The notes: generated from the letters alone by a model not told the origin. A stretch of DNA of 64,000 nt from Rhizobium sp. L43 (GCF_002531725.1 NZ_NWSQ01000017.1:1-64000), one strand, 5' to 3'; positions 45,241 through 54,640 are shown, counted from the first letter of the stretch. Translations and numbers: made by a program.

Positions 45241-46011
45241 ATGCAACGTTATTCAGCCTGCATAGAGTGGCTGTTTGCCGAAGAGGGCGACAGTTTTCCC
45301 GATCGCATCCGCCGCGCCCATACGGCCGGCCTGACGGCAATCGAATTCTGGCGCTGGAGCGACAAGGATCTCGACGCGATCGAGGCGGCGCTGAAGGAAA
45401 CCGGCCTTGCCGTCTCCAGCCTCGTCGCCGAACCGATGATCGCGCTGACCGACGCCGCCAACCGGCGGGCCTGGCTGAAAGGCCTTGCCGAATCCGTCAC
45501 CGTCGCGAAACGTCTCGGCGCGCCGGTGCTGATTGCCCAGGCGGGCGACGATCTCCCAGGCCGGAGCCGGCAAGAACAGCGCCGGACGCTGACCGAAACG
45601 CTGAAGGCCGGCGCCGATATTCTTGCAGGCAGCGGCGTGCGCCTCGGCGTCGAGCCGCTCAACATCCGCATTGATCATATCGGCTATTTTCTCGATTCGA
45701 CCCGCGAAGGCCTCGACATCATCGATGACATCGCCCGCCCCGAGATCGGCATCGTCTACGACATCTACCATTCCGCCGTGATGGACGAGCGCACCGAGGA
45801 GGTGCTGAACGGCCGTCTCGACCGCATCATCCACGTCCATGTCGCCGATCACCCCGGCCGCAACGAACCGGGCTCCGGTGATATCGACCTTGCCCATCGC
45901 CTCGGCTGGATCTTCGCCAACGGTTACGACGGCGCCGTCGGTCTGGAATATCGGCCGACCGGGCCTAGCGCGGACGCCGTCAGGGCAGCGATCGCCTTGC
46001 TCGGCGGCTAG
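45241..46011 (+). CDS. Hydroxypyruvate isomerase-like TIM-barrel protein
   Basis: This 256-residue AP-endonuclease-2-family TIM barrel is similar to Hyi/OtnI sugar epimerases or isomerases. The metal-ligand positions are visible as Glu in GVEPLN, Asp and His in IVYDIYHSAV, His in IHVHVADHPGRNEPGSGDID and Glu in VGLEYRPTG. It probably interconverts hydroxypyruvate and tartronate semialdehyde, or a related 3-keto sugar acid. ATG 45241 follows GGGAGGAG. Its stop overlaps the stop of the convergent gene by 4 bases. Confidence 0.88.
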   Translation: MQRYSACIEWLFAEEGDSFPDRIRRAHTAGLTAIEFWRWSDKDLDAIEAALKETGLAVSSLVAEPMIALTDAANRRAWLKGLAESVTVAKRLGAPVLIAQAGDDLPGRSRQEQRRTLTETLKAGADILAGSGVRLGVEPLNIRIDHIGYFLDSTREGLDIIDDIARPEIGIVYDIYHSAVMDERTEEVLNGRLDRIIHVHVADHPGRNEPGSGDIDLAHRLGWIFANGYDGAVGLEYRPTGPSADAVRAAIALLGG

Positions 46012-46544
46012 GCCGGATTTGCACCTTCGGCAAAGGCCTCAAGCTCGGGGTCGAATTCGACCTCGACGACATTGTTGAAAACGGCCGTGGCCAGCATGAT
46101 GCCGGCGAAGGCGACAAGATCTACCAGCACCTTGGTCTCGTAGCGCTGTTTCAGCTTCACCCAGAGCTCAGTGGGAACGGCGTTGGAATCGGCGACAACA
46201 GCCTTGCCGAAGGCGGCAAGCAGCGCTTCCGCCTCGGAAAGCTCCAGCGCGTCCGGATCGAAACCCTTGTTGATCAGCGCCCGGCGAAAGAAGGTGACGG
46301 CGATCTTCGATTGCGCCGTCTTCGAGATCGCATGCGAGAAGATCCAGATCTCCCGGTCGCTGACAGCAGGATCGAGCTCGGCCCGCAGCGTGAACCATTC
46401 GGCATAGATGCGATGGGCAGCCGGCGAATGTAGGAGGGTGCGCTTCATGTTGGTCATGCGTCCGCGCAGCTTGATTTCCTCGTCATGCGCCGCCCGAATC
46501 TCTTGCGAAGCCGTGTCGTAGTCGATCTGCGGGAGGTGGCTCAT
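46008..46544 (-). CDS. Carboxymuconolactone decarboxylase/AhpD-like protein
   Basis: This 178-residue helical protein is likely of the AhpD/CMD superfamily (RTLLHSPAAHRIYAEWFTLRAELDPAVSDREIWIFSHAIS). The CxxC redox pair of true AhpD is absent, so peroxidase-reductant activity is unlikely. The exact role is unknown. ATG 46544 has GGGA/TGAGCC context and begins MSHLPQIDYD; the in-frame extension further upstream lacks family character. Confidence 0.7.
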   Translation of the reverse strand: MSHLPQIDYDTASQEIRAAHDEEIKLRGRMTNMKRTLLHSPAAHRIYAEWFTLRAELDPAVSDREIWIFSHAISKTAQSKIAVTFFRRALINKGFDPDALELSEAEALLAAFGKAVVADSNAVPTELWVKLKQRYETKVLVDLVAFAGIMLATAVFNNVVEVEFDPELEAFAEGANPA

Positions 46545-46674
46545 CGGGTCTGCTCTTTCCTTTTGGTCAGGGGCATCGGGTCGCCGAGATGGTGTGCGGG
46601 TGCCTGACGGCAAATCCGCTTGGCCACCGTGCCGCTCCCGCCTAGACTGACCAAATCCGAGATGGAGGCAAGGC

Positions 46675-47148
46675 ATGAGCGACGACCACGAGCATCATCA
46701 CGTCGACTGGCGCGAACATGGCGTCAAGGTCATTCCCGGCAATTCGCTCGATCCGAACACCGCACAGACGCCGGGCATGAACCGCGCCACCGCGATCAAC
46801 AATGCCCGCGCCGGCGCCGAAAGGATCTGGGCCGGCACGGTGACCATCCATGCCAACGCCAAGACCGGCGCCCATCATCACGGCGATCTCGAAAGCATCA
46901 TCTACGTGGTCAAGGGCAAGCCCCGCATGCGCTGGGGCGAGCATCTGGAATATACCGCCGAGGCCGGCCCCGGCGATTTCATCTATGTCCCGCCCTTCGT
47001 GCCGCACCAGGAGATTAACGCCAGCCGCGACGAGACGCTGGAATGCGTGCTCGTCCGCTCAGGCCAGGAACCGGTCGTCGTCAATCTCGACATCGAGCCC
47101 GTGGAAAAGCCGGAAGACGTGCCCTGGATCGACCCGATCCATCGCTGA
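46675..47148 (+). CDS. Cupin-domain protein
   Basis: This 157-residue single-domain cupin has motif 1 TGAHHHGDLESIIYVVKG, giving metal ligands His-His-Glu, and motif 2 GDFIYVPPFVPHQEIN with the last His. The His-rich N-terminus (DDHEHHHVDWREHG) may add metal binding. Small cupins like this act as dioxygenases, isomerases or sugar-binding proteins, and no more can be said. ATG 46675 follows GGAGGCAAGGC. Confidence 0.85.
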   Translation: MSDDHEHHHVDWREHGVKVIPGNSLDPNTAQTPGMNRATAINNARAGAERIWAGTVTIHANAKTGAHHHGDLESIIYVVKGKPRMRWGEHLEYTAEAGPGDFIYVPPFVPHQEINASRDETLECVLVRSGQEPVVVNLDIEPVEKPEDVPWIDPIHR

Positions 47149-47187
47149 TATCGGGCGCCCAGGCGGGATCGGAAACGGTTGCGGCGC

Positions 47188-48297
47188 TCAGGCGTGAACG
47201 ACGCCGGCGCCGCTCGTGGCGGTGTTCTCGATGATCCGGCCGGTATCGGCGGCATAAAGATGGATCGCGTTATAGTCGATGGCGATGCCGATTGGATCGC
47301 CCGACTTCACCTTCACCGCCTCGGTCAGCGCCACGGCAAAGGGCAACCCGTCGAAATCGGCGTGGACGACGCGGCTTGCGCCGAGCTCTTCGATGAAATC
47401 GGCCGTTGCGGTGAGGGCGCCGGGCGCATCCGGGGCCACCAGCCGCGCGGCTTCGGCGCGCATGCCGAGCACGACGCGTTTGCCTTTCAGCGGTGCGGCG
47501 CGCTCGCGCGGCAGCGCGACCTTGCGGCTTTGATCGTAGACGAAGACGCCCTCGTCATTGATCGTGCCCTCGAGCAGGTTCATCGCCGGCGTGCCGACGA
47601 AGCCCGCGACGAAGCGCGAGACCGGATGATGATAGACCTCTTCCGGCGTGCCGACCTGCTCCACCCTGCCGCCGTTCATCACCACCAGCCGGTCGGCCAG
47701 CGTCATCGCCTCGGTCTGGTCATGCGTGACGAAGATCGAGGTTGCGCCGAGGCGGCGGTGCAGGCGGCGGATTTCGGCGCGCATGGCGATGCGCAGCTTG
47801 GCGTCGAGGTTCGACAGCGGCTCGTCGAAGAGAAACACCTTCGGTTCGCGGATCATCGCGCGGCCCATGGCGACGCGCTGGCGCTGGCCGCCGGAAAGAG
47901 CGGCGGGCCGACGGTCGAGGAAGGGTTCGAGGCTGAGCGCCTTGGCGACCTCGCCGATGCGCCGTTGACGCTCCGCCTTCGAAACGCCGGCCACCTTCAA
48001 TGCGTAGCCGATATTCTCGGCAACGCTCATATGCGGATAGAGCGCATAGTTCTGGAACACCATGGCGCAACCGCGCTCGCGCGGCTCCAACTGGTTGACG
48101 ACGCGGCCGTCAATAGCGATTTCACCGCCGCTGATTTCCTCGAGCCCGGCGATCATCCGCAGCAGCGTGGACTTGCCGCAGCCTGACGGACCGAGGATGA
48201 CGATGAATTCGCCGGACTGAATCTCCAGGTCGACGCCGTGAACGACGGGATTCTTGCCGTAGCTCTTTTTCACATCACGGATTGAGATCGGTGCCAC
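47188..48297 (-). CDS. ugpC: Glycerol-3-phosphate ABC transporter ATPase UgpC
   Basis: This 369-residue MalK/UgpC-type ATPase has Walker A GPSGCGKST, the Q-loop, signature LSGGQRQRVAMGRA, Walker B VFLFDEPLSNLDA, the H-loop THDQTEAM, and a C-terminal regulatory OB domain (TOBE, about 250-360). It powers the transporter formed by the permeases just upstream (gap 12 bases). The symbol rests on the ugpBAE context. Confidence 0.92.
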   Translation of the reverse strand: MAPISIRDVKKSYGKNPVVHGVDLEIQSGEFIVILGPSGCGKSTLLRMIAGLEEISGGEIAIDGRVVNQLEPRERGCAMVFQNYALYPHMSVAENIGYALKVAGVSKAERQRRIGEVAKALSLEPFLDRRPAALSGGQRQRVAMGRAMIREPKVFLFDEPLSNLDAKLRIAMRAEIRRLHRRLGATSIFVTHDQTEAMTLADRLVVMNGGRVEQVGTPEEVYHHPVSRFVAGFVGTPAMNLLEGTINDEGVFVYDQSRKVALPRERAAPLKGKRVVLGMRAEAARLVAPDAPGALTATADFIEELGASRVVHADFDGLPFAVALTEAVKVKSGDPIGIAIDYNAIHLYAADTGRIIENTATSGAGVVHA

Positions 48298-48309
48298 AGC
48301 ACTATTCCT

Positions 48310-49224
48310 TCACTTCTCGGTGGAGATAAGGCCGCGCACGAACCAGCGCTGCATCAGGATGACGAGTACCAGCGGCGGCGACATGATGATAAGTGTGCCG
48401 GCCATGGCGACGTTCCAGTCGGGCAGGCCGAATTCGGACGGGATCAGGGTCTTGAGCTGCGTCACCGCGATGCCGAAATTCGGATCGGTGGTGATCAGCA
48501 GCGGCCAGAGATATTGGTTCCAGGCCCAGACGAACATGATCGTGAACAGTGCGATCATGTTCGGCCGCGACAGCGGCAGCAGAATATCCCAGAAGAACCG
48601 AACCGGACCCGATCCGTCCATCTTCGAGGCCTCGGCCAGCTCGTCCGGAACCGTCAGGTAGAACTGCCGGTAGAGGAAGGTGCCGGTCGCGGTTGCGACC
48701 AGCGGCAGAACGAGACCGGGATAGGAATTCAACAGGCCCCATTCGAGCTTGATCTGGATGCCGGTGATCTGCGCAACGAGCCAGCTTATTCCGGTGAAGT
48801 CGAGGATCGTCTGGAATGGCTGCAGCGCGTTGGCCGCAATCGAATAGGTCGGCACGATGCGAACCTCAAGCGGCAGCATCAGCGTGATGAAGATGATCCA
48901 GAAAATCACATACCGGCCGCGGAAGCGGAAGTAGACGATCGAGAAGGCCGCCATGGCGGAAAGGATGACCTTGCCGGCGGCGACCGACGTGGCGAAGATG
49001 ATGCTGTGGACCAGCTTGTTGCCGAGATCGGCGCGAACCCAGGCGGTCTGGACGTTTTCCCAGAAATGCGAACTCGGAGTGAGCGGCAGCGGCACGCGAT
49101 TGACCGTTTCCAGATCGAGCGTCGATGCAACGATGACGATGAAGAAAGGCAGAAGCGCGATCAGCATGCCGAGCGCCAGGAGCGTATAGCAGATGAAGTT
49201 GAATATCGGCGTGCGTTCGATCAT
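48310..49224 (-). CDS. ugpE: Glycerol-3-phosphate ABC transporter permease UgpE
   Basis: This 304-residue permease has six transmembrane helices and the binding-protein-dependent transport motif EASKMDGSGPVRFFWDILLPLSRP (EAA loop) that contacts the ATPase. It is the second permease of the ugp set, 10 bases after ugpA. GAGGTCTCGGAC precedes ATG 49224. Confidence 0.92.
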   Translation of the reverse strand: MIERTPIFNFICYTLLALGMLIALLPFFIVIVASTLDLETVNRVPLPLTPSSHFWENVQTAWVRADLGNKLVHSIIFATSVAAGKVILSAMAAFSIVYFRFRGRYVIFWIIFITLMLPLEVRIVPTYSIAANALQPFQTILDFTGISWLVAQITGIQIKLEWGLLNSYPGLVLPLVATATGTFLYRQFYLTVPDELAEASKMDGSGPVRFFWDILLPLSRPNMIALFTIMFVWAWNQYLWPLLITTDPNFGIAVTQLKTLIPSEFGLPDWNVAMAGTLIIMSPPLVLVILMQRWFVRGLISTEK

Positions 49225-49234
49225 GTCCGAGACC

Positions 49235-50119
49235 TCACTTGTAATGCACGCGCCGCTCGATGAAGCGGAACTGGAAGATGGTGAGCAGGACGACGAGCAG
49301 CATCAGGATGATGGACTGCGCCGCAGCCCCGGAATAATCGAGCCCCCTGAAGCCGTCGAAATAGATCTTGTAGACCATGAGCTCGGTCGCGCGCGCCGGA
49401 CCGCCCTGCGTCATGACGTCGACGATACCGAAGGAATCCTGGAAGCTTTCGGTGATATTGATGACGAGCAGGAAAAACAGCGTCGGCGTCAGCAAGGGGA
49501 GTTGAATATCCCAGATACGGCGCATCGGGCCCGAACCGTCCATGGCGGCGGCCTCGATCAGCGAGCGCGGAATGCCTTGCAGCGCCGAGAGGAAGAAAAT
49601 GAAATTATAGCCGATATATTTCCACGAAAAGGCAATGATGACGGCGATCATCGCGTCCTTGCCGTCGAGCGCCGGGTTCCAGAGGCCGGGCCAGACATGA
49701 TTGATGACCGAGAGAAGGCCGGCCTCCGGCGCCAGGATGAAGCGGAAGGCAAGGCCGAGAGCGGGAGCTGCAATCGCGTAAGGCCAGATGAAGACCGACC
49801 GGTAGATTTTATGGCCGCGCAGCTCACGATCCGTCAACAGCGCCAGGATGAGCGCCAGCCCCATGGCAATGGCCGTCGAGCTGAAGCCGAAGATCATGCT
49901 GCGGGTGATCGACTCCCAATAGATGGGATCGCTGAGCAATTGCTTGAAATTGTCGAAACCGACCCAGGCATTGCCGCCGCCCCACGGCTGCTCGAGCGTG
50001 AACGCCCAATAGAGCGCCTGCGCACTCGGCCAGTAGAAGAAGACGAAGATCAGCAGCAGCATCGGAAACGCGAAGAGCAGTCCGATCGTCGTCGAGGAGA
50101 AAGTGACGCGCTTTTCCAT
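49235..50119 (-). CDS. ugpA: Glycerol-3-phosphate ABC transporter permease UgpA
   Basis: This 294-residue six-helix permease has the EAA-loop motif EAAAMDGSGPMRRIWDIQLPLLTP. It pairs with UgpE to form the membrane channel. A 125-base gap with a hairpin separates it from ugpB, a layout often used to keep the binding protein in excess. Confidence 0.92.
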   Translation of the reverse strand: MEKRVTFSSTTIGLLFAFPMLLLIFVFFYWPSAQALYWAFTLEQPWGGGNAWVGFDNFKQLLSDPIYWESITRSMIFGFSSTAIAMGLALILALLTDRELRGHKIYRSVFIWPYAIAAPALGLAFRFILAPEAGLLSVINHVWPGLWNPALDGKDAMIAVIIAFSWKYIGYNFIFFLSALQGIPRSLIEAAAMDGSGPMRRIWDIQLPLLTPTLFFLLVINITESFQDSFGIVDVMTQGGPARATELMVYKIYFDGFRGLDYSGAAAQSIILMLLVVLLTIFQFRFIERRVHYK

Positions 50120-50198
50120 GGGGAGTCGTTTTCGCCCTGGTTTGGTTTAGGCGGGTGGCGCGTTTCGCCTCCGCAGCCGGTATGAATGTACAAGGACA

Positions 50199-50227
50199 CA
50201 CCCGGCACGCAAAGCGCGGGCCGGGTG
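50199..50227 (-). terminator. Intercistronic hairpin between ugpB and ugpA
   Basis: CACCCGGC/GCCGGGTG (50199-50206, 50220-50227) forms an 8-bp GC stem without a T run. This suits transcript stabilisation or partial termination after ugpB, not a full terminator. Confidence 0.55.
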
Positions 50228-50244
50228 CGGCTCATATCGGTCGA

Positions 50245-51600
50245 TCAGGGAAGCTGAACGTTCTTGTAGGTCTGCTGGAAACGGCGCAGCAGCTGGTTGC
50301 CGCGTTCGGCAGCGCTATCGAGCGAAGCCTGGACATCGGCATTGTTGACGAAGATTGCCTGCAAGCCATTGGCGATCTCGGTGCGGACCTGCAGCAGGCC
50401 GCCGAGGCGGATGCCATGCGGGGCTGCGTCGCCAGCCGGGGAAACGGTCAGGCTCTGAATGGCGAGCTCGCGGCCGGCATAAGGAGCCTTGTCGTAGAAG
50501 CCCTGCTTCTTCAGATATTCGAAGCCGGAGTTGCGAACCGGGATGTAGCCGGTCACGGTCGACCAGGTCAGCGCTTCTTCCGGCTTGGCAATGAAGTTGA
50601 AGAAGGCAGCGGCAGCCTTGTATTCAGCGTCCGAATGACCCTTCAGAACCCAGAGCGAAGCGCCGCCGACATAGGAGCTGTGACGGGTGGCATCGCCGTA
50701 GGTCGGGAGCATGGCAACGCCCCAGTTCATGCCCTGCTTGGCGGTGCGGCCGATGTTGCCGTGGTCGCCGACCGAGGTCAGGATGACTTGGCAATCGCCG
50801 GCAGCGAAAGCTTCGACGAAGGTCTGGCCGACAGCCTTGTTCTTGATGACGGCGAGCTTGTTGTCGTACCAGGACTTGAGGTCCTTGATATAGCTGACGA
50901 GCAGCGGGTTCTTGTTGAACACCAGCTCGGCATCGAGACCTTCAAAGCCGTTCTTCTTCGTGGCGATGGCTTCGCCGTTGATGGCTTCGAACTGCTCGAC
51001 ATACTGCCAGATCTCGTTGTTGGAGATATCGAAGGCGAGCGGGCAAGCATAGCCCGCGTCCTTCAGCGCCTTGAAGTCTTCGCCGGCTTCCTTCCAGGTC
51101 GCCGGAGCGTGATCCTTGCCGATCTTGGCGAAGGCGTCCTTGTTCCAATAGAGCAGTGCGGTCGAAGAATTGAAGGGGAAGGAGTACATCTCACCCTTCG
51201 AGGTCGCGTAGTAGCCTGAAATACCGGAGAAATAGTCCTTCCAGTCGACGGTATAGCCCGTGTCGGCCATCAGCTTGTTTGCCGGGTAGTAGGCGCCGGA
51301 AAGCATGATGTCGAGGGTGCCGGCGTCGGAAACCTGGGCGATGGTCGGCTGCTTGCCGGCGCGGAATGCGGCAATGGTGTTCTGCAGGGAAGCGTCGTAG
51401 CTGCCCTGGCTGGTGCAGACGACTTCGTAATCGGCCTGCGACTGGTTGAAGCGATCGCACTGTTCCTGGACACGCTTTGCGATGTCACCGGAATTGCCGA
51501 ACCAGAAGTCGATCTTGGTCTTATCGGCGGCGGCGGCGGGACCAGCAAGAAACGCTGTAGCGAGAAGGGCACCAACGGCGCCGAGAAGCTTGGCTTGCAT
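50245..51600 (-). CDS. ugpB: Glycerol-3-phosphate binding protein UgpB
   Basis: This 451-residue periplasmic binding protein has a signal peptide (LLGAVGALLATAFLAGPAAA, cut near residue 25). Strong similarity to UgpB is visible along its length: NQSQADYEVV, AAFRAGKQPTIAQV, PFNSSTALLYWNKDAF, GGASLWV, and the end AAERGNQLLRRFQ. It captures sn-glycerol-3-phosphate or its diesters in the periplasm. ATG 51600 is chosen because it opens the signal peptide; the in-frame region upstream does not. A Pho box lies 74 bases upstream. Confidence 0.94.
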   Translation of the reverse strand: MQAKLLGAVGALLATAFLAGPAAAADKTKIDFWFGNSGDIAKRVQEQCDRFNQSQADYEVVCTSQGSYDASLQNTIAAFRAGKQPTIAQVSDAGTLDIMLSGAYYPANKLMADTGYTVDWKDYFSGISGYYATSKGEMYSFPFNSSTALLYWNKDAFAKIGKDHAPATWKEAGEDFKALKDAGYACPLAFDISNNEIWQYVEQFEAINGEAIATKKNGFEGLDAELVFNKNPLLVSYIKDLKSWYDNKLAVIKNKAVGQTFVEAFAAGDCQVILTSVGDHGNIGRTAKQGMNWGVAMLPTYGDATRHSSYVGGASLWVLKGHSDAEYKAAAAFFNFIAKPEEALTWSTVTGYIPVRNSGFEYLKKQGFYDKAPYAGRELAIQSLTVSPAGDAAPHGIRLGGLLQVRTEIANGLQAIFVNNADVQASLDSAAERGNQLLRRFQQTYKNVQLP

Positions 51601-51673
51601 GAGAACCTCGAACGTAAAAGGGACGCGCACTTTCAGCGCACGCCCTATTAGCTGGTTCAAATTGCCGCGGCCA

Positions 51674-51691
51674 ATGAATATTACATGACAT
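51674..51691 (-). promoter_or_regulatory. Putative Pho box upstream of ugpB
   Basis: On the minus strand ATGTCAT-GTAA-TATTCAT matches the 7-4-7 layout of the PhoB consensus CTGTCAT-N4-CTGTCAT, with 6 of 7 and 4 of 7 matches. It is correctly oriented and 74 bases before the ugpB start. Control of ugp by phosphate starvation is known in enterobacteria and rhizobia. Confidence 0.5.
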
Positions 51692-51963
51692 GAAACGATC
51701 GAAATCGTGCCGTCACAAAACCTTCATGCGGATGTTATTTGCCGCGGCCGAGGCTATATTTAGAGAAACCTCGCCGGCCACTCCAGCGCACTGCCGAACA
51801 GATATATTTATATTCGAATAAATATAATTTTCAAGGGTTTTCAATATTTGCCTATATTGCAGCAGCGCGTCTTTATTCGCCGATATCGTCGCGTGAAACT
51901 TGCAAAAATGGCCATCTTTTCTGCTGTTGCACTGCTGTGCAACGCCCGGTTTCAGCCTCTGAA

Positions 51964-53169
51964 TCAGAGGGAATCCTTCAAAATTGCAGCAAAATGCGGA
52001 TCGAATGCACGGCTGATCGGTCCGGCGGCAGCCCCGAGCGCCACCGACCAGGGATCGGCCATGCCCGGCTGCAGGCGCGGCAGCGTCCGGCCGCGTCGTT
52101 CGGCGATCGAGGGCAGCAGCGGCCCGATGGCGGCGATCAACCTGTTCACCAGTGCGTCCGGGGCGCTGCCGCAAAGGATCACCGTCTGCGGATCGAAGAT
52201 CGTTTCGATGAGATGGACGCTCCAGCGCAGGTCCGCTGCCGCCGCTTCGATCCAGCTCTCGATGCCTGGATCGCCCGCCAGGACGAGGTCGTTGATCTGT
52301 GCATGCAGATCGGCATCGGCCGGATCGATCGACAGGTGATGGTAGAGCGAGGCAAGCGAGGCGCGATGTTCGAGCGGCGTCGATTTGCCGTCGGCAAACA
52401 GCAGCGCCATGCCGATCTCGCCGGCGTTGCCGTTGGTGCCGCGGTAGAGTTCGCCGTTCAGAATGAGACCGGCGCCGATGCCGTAGCCGACGAAGAGGCA
52501 GACGGCATGGTCGAGACCATGGGCGGCTCCCACCATGCGCTCGGCGGTCGCTGCCGCCGCCGCATCGTTCTGCAGGCCGACATCGAGCCCGGTGCCGGCG
52601 GTCAGCGTTTCCAACAGCGGAAACTTCTGCCAGGCCTCCATCATCCAGGGGTCGTCGCCATTGCCGGCGACGCCGAAGGGCCCGGGCATGGCCGCGCCGA
52701 GGCCGACCAGCCGCTTTTCCGACTGCTGAACGATCCCGGCAAGCTTTGCACGCACGCCGGCAACGAGATCGAGGATGACCTTCGCCCCTTCCGACGGACC
52801 TCCTGTGGGAAGGCCGGCCTCATCGCGCACGAGAACGCTGCCGACGAGATCGACCGCGACTGCCCGCGTCACATGCCGGTCGATCTGCAGACCGATCGCA
52901 AAGGCGCCCTCGGGAACGAGCCGATAAGGCGTCGAGGGCTGACCTCGGCCCTTCCTCACCGCCTCCTGCGAACGGACGAGGCCGTCGCGCTCGAGTTCTT
53001 CGATGATATTCGACACGGTCTGCTTGGTCAGCCATGTCGCCCGCGCCAGATCGGCGCGTGAAAGCGCTCCATTCATCCGCAAGGCATCGATCATCACGCG
53101 CCGGTTATGGGCGCTGGTGCCTTCATGGTTGGTGCCGCTCTTGGCCCGGATCGGCCTGCTGTCATTCAT
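51964..53169 (-). CDS. ROK-family transcription regulator
   Basis: This 401-residue protein has an N-terminal winged helix (about 20-80; GALSRADLARATWLTKQTVSNIIEELERDGLV) and a ROK sugar-kinase-like domain (about 90-400; GLGAAMPGPFG, FVGYGIGAGLILNGELYRGTNGNAGEIG). The ROK zinc motif CxCGxxGC is missing, and a kinase ATP site is not evident, so it is a regulator of the NagC/XylR type that senses a sugar or sugar phosphate. It lies between ugpB and the operon starting at 53392. Palindromes just upstream suggest it controls that operon and itself. ATG 53169 is preferred over TTG 53175. Confidence 0.9.
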   Translation of the reverse strand: MNDSRPIRAKSGTNHEGTSAHNRRVMIDALRMNGALSRADLARATWLTKQTVSNIIEELERDGLVRSQEAVRKGRGQPSTPYRLVPEGAFAIGLQIDRHVTRAVAVDLVGSVLVRDEAGLPTGGPSEGAKVILDLVAGVRAKLAGIVQQSEKRLVGLGAAMPGPFGVAGNGDDPWMMEAWQKFPLLETLTAGTGLDVGLQNDAAAAATAERMVGAAHGLDHAVCLFVGYGIGAGLILNGELYRGTNGNAGEIGMALLFADGKSTPLEHRASLASLYHHLSIDPADADLHAQINDLVLAGDPGIESWIEAAAADLRWSVHLIETIFDPQTVILCGSAPDALVNRLIAAIGPLLPSIAERRGRTLPRLQPGMADPWSVALGAAAGPISRAFDPHFAAILKDSL

Positions 53170-53182
53170 GTGCAATTGCCTC

Positions 53183-53231
53183 TTGACTCCAATAGAATGT
53201 TGAAGAAGTAATAAGTCAAGACAATTGACTT
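53183..53231. promoter_or_regulatory. Candidate ROK operators: AAGTCAA-N5-TTGACTT and a TTGACT half site
   Basis: A perfect 7-bp palindrome (53213-53231) and a further TTGACT at 53183 lie in the spacer between the divergent ROK gene and the sugar ABC operon. Three arms of the same sequence in 49 bases fit a cooperative repressor site. Binding by the ROK protein is inference. Confidence 0.6.
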
Positions 53232-53391
53232 AATAAGGGACCGGAGAGTCCCAGGGAACGCAGGAGGCCGGACAAGGCCCCGACGACGCTCCGAGACGAA
53301 AACCGGCACGTGTCCGCGCGTGCCTTCTCGAACACCGATGGCGGAAAGACCGCCCTCGGCCATGCGTAAATGTCACAAACTGGAGGCTGCA

Positions 53392-54630
53392 ATGCTGAAA
53401 TCCCTTACCAAGACGCTTCTGGGTGCGGCCTTGATCGGCGCATCCTTTGCACCGCACGCTTTCGCCGAAACGACGCTGAACGCGCTCTTCATGGCGCAGG
53501 CCGCCTACAGCGAGGCCGATGTGCGCGCCATGACCGACGCCTTCGCCAAGGCGAACCCCGACATCAAGGTCAATCTCGAATTCGTTCCCTATGAAGGCCT
53601 GCACGACAAGACGGTGCTGGCGCAGGGTTCCGGCGGCGGTTACGACGTCGTGCTCTTCGACGTCATCTGGCCGGCCGAATACGCCACCAACAAGGTGCTG
53701 GTCGACGTCACCTCGCGCATCACCGACGAGATGAAGAAGGGCGTGCTGCCGGGCGCATGGACCACCGTGCAATATGACGGCAAATATTACGGCATGCCGT
53801 GGATCCTCGACACCAAATACCTGTTTTACAACAAGGAGATCCTTGAAAAGGCCGGCATCAAGGCGCCGCCGAAGACCTGGGACGAGCTGACCGAGCAGGC
53901 AAAGACGATCAAGGACAAGGGCCTGCTCGCTACGCCGATCGCCTGGAGCTGGTCGCAGGCCGAGGCCGCGATCTGCGACTACACCACGCTCGTCAGCGCC
54001 TATGGCGGCGACTTCCTCAAGGACGGCAAGCCGGCCTTCCAGACCGGCGGTGGTCTCGATGCGTTGAAATACATGGTTTCCAGCTATGCATCCGGCCTGA
54101 CCAATCCGAATTCCAAGGAATTCCTGGAAGAGGACGTCCGCAAGGTCTTCGAAAACGGCGATGCCGCCTTCGCTTTGAACTGGACCTACATGTACAACAT
54201 GGCCAACGACCCGAAGGACAGCAAGGTCGCGGGCAAGGTCGGCGTCGTGCCGGCGCCGGGTGTGGCCGGCAAGAGCGAGGCTTCGGCCGTCAACGGCTCG
54301 ATGGGCCTCGGCATCACCTCGGCCAGCCAGCATCCCGACGAGGCCTGGAAATACATCACCTTCATGACCTCGCAGGCGACCCAGAATGCCTATGCCAAGC
54401 TCAGCCTGCCGATCTGGGCCTCCTCCTACGAGGATCCTGGCGTCACCAAGGGCCAGGAGGAGCTGATCTCCGCCGCCAAGGTCGGCCTTGCCGCCATGTA
54501 TCCGCGCCCGACGACGCCGAAATATCAGGAGCTTTCGACCGCGCTGCAGCAGGCGATCCAGGAATCGCTGCTCGGCCAGTCCTCTCCCGAGGACGCGCTG
54601 AAGTCCGCCGCCGACAATAGCGGCCTCTGA
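53392..54630 (+). CDS. Sugar ABC transporter substrate-binding protein
   Basis: This 412-residue family-1 extracellular binding protein has a signal peptide (LGAALIGASFAPHAFA, cut after about residue 24). Typical features follow: FAKANPDIKVNLEFVPYEGL, YDVVLFDVIWPAEYA, KYYGMPWILDTKYLFYNKEIL and QHPDEAWKYITFM. The ligand is a sugar or sugar derivative, and Trp- and Tyr-rich segments suggest stacking of a ring. ATG 53392 follows TGGAGG. It is the first gene of a six-gene operon. Confidence 0.93.
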   Translation: MLKSLTKTLLGAALIGASFAPHAFAETTLNALFMAQAAYSEADVRAMTDAFAKANPDIKVNLEFVPYEGLHDKTVLAQGSGGGYDVVLFDVIWPAEYATNKVLVDVTSRITDEMKKGVLPGAWTTVQYDGKYYGMPWILDTKYLFYNKEILEKAGIKAPPKTWDELTEQAKTIKDKGLLATPIAWSWSQAEAAICDYTTLVSAYGGDFLKDGKPAFQTGGGLDALKYMVSSYASGLTNPNSKEFLEEDVRKVFENGDAAFALNWTYMYNMANDPKDSKVAGKVGVVPAPGVAGKSEASAVNGSMGLGITSASQHPDEAWKYITFMTSQATQNAYAKLSLPIWASSYEDPGVTKGQEELISAAKVGLAAMYPRPTTPKYQELSTALQQAIQESLLGQSSPEDALKSAADNSGL

Positions 54631-54640
54631 TCAAGCATGA

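Noticed and set aside
51710..51727. Plus-strand CCGTCAC-AAAA-CCTTCAT as a Pho box
   Set aside because: It has 7-4-7 spacing but is oriented away from ugpB and matches less well. The minus-strand box at 51674-51691 fits better.
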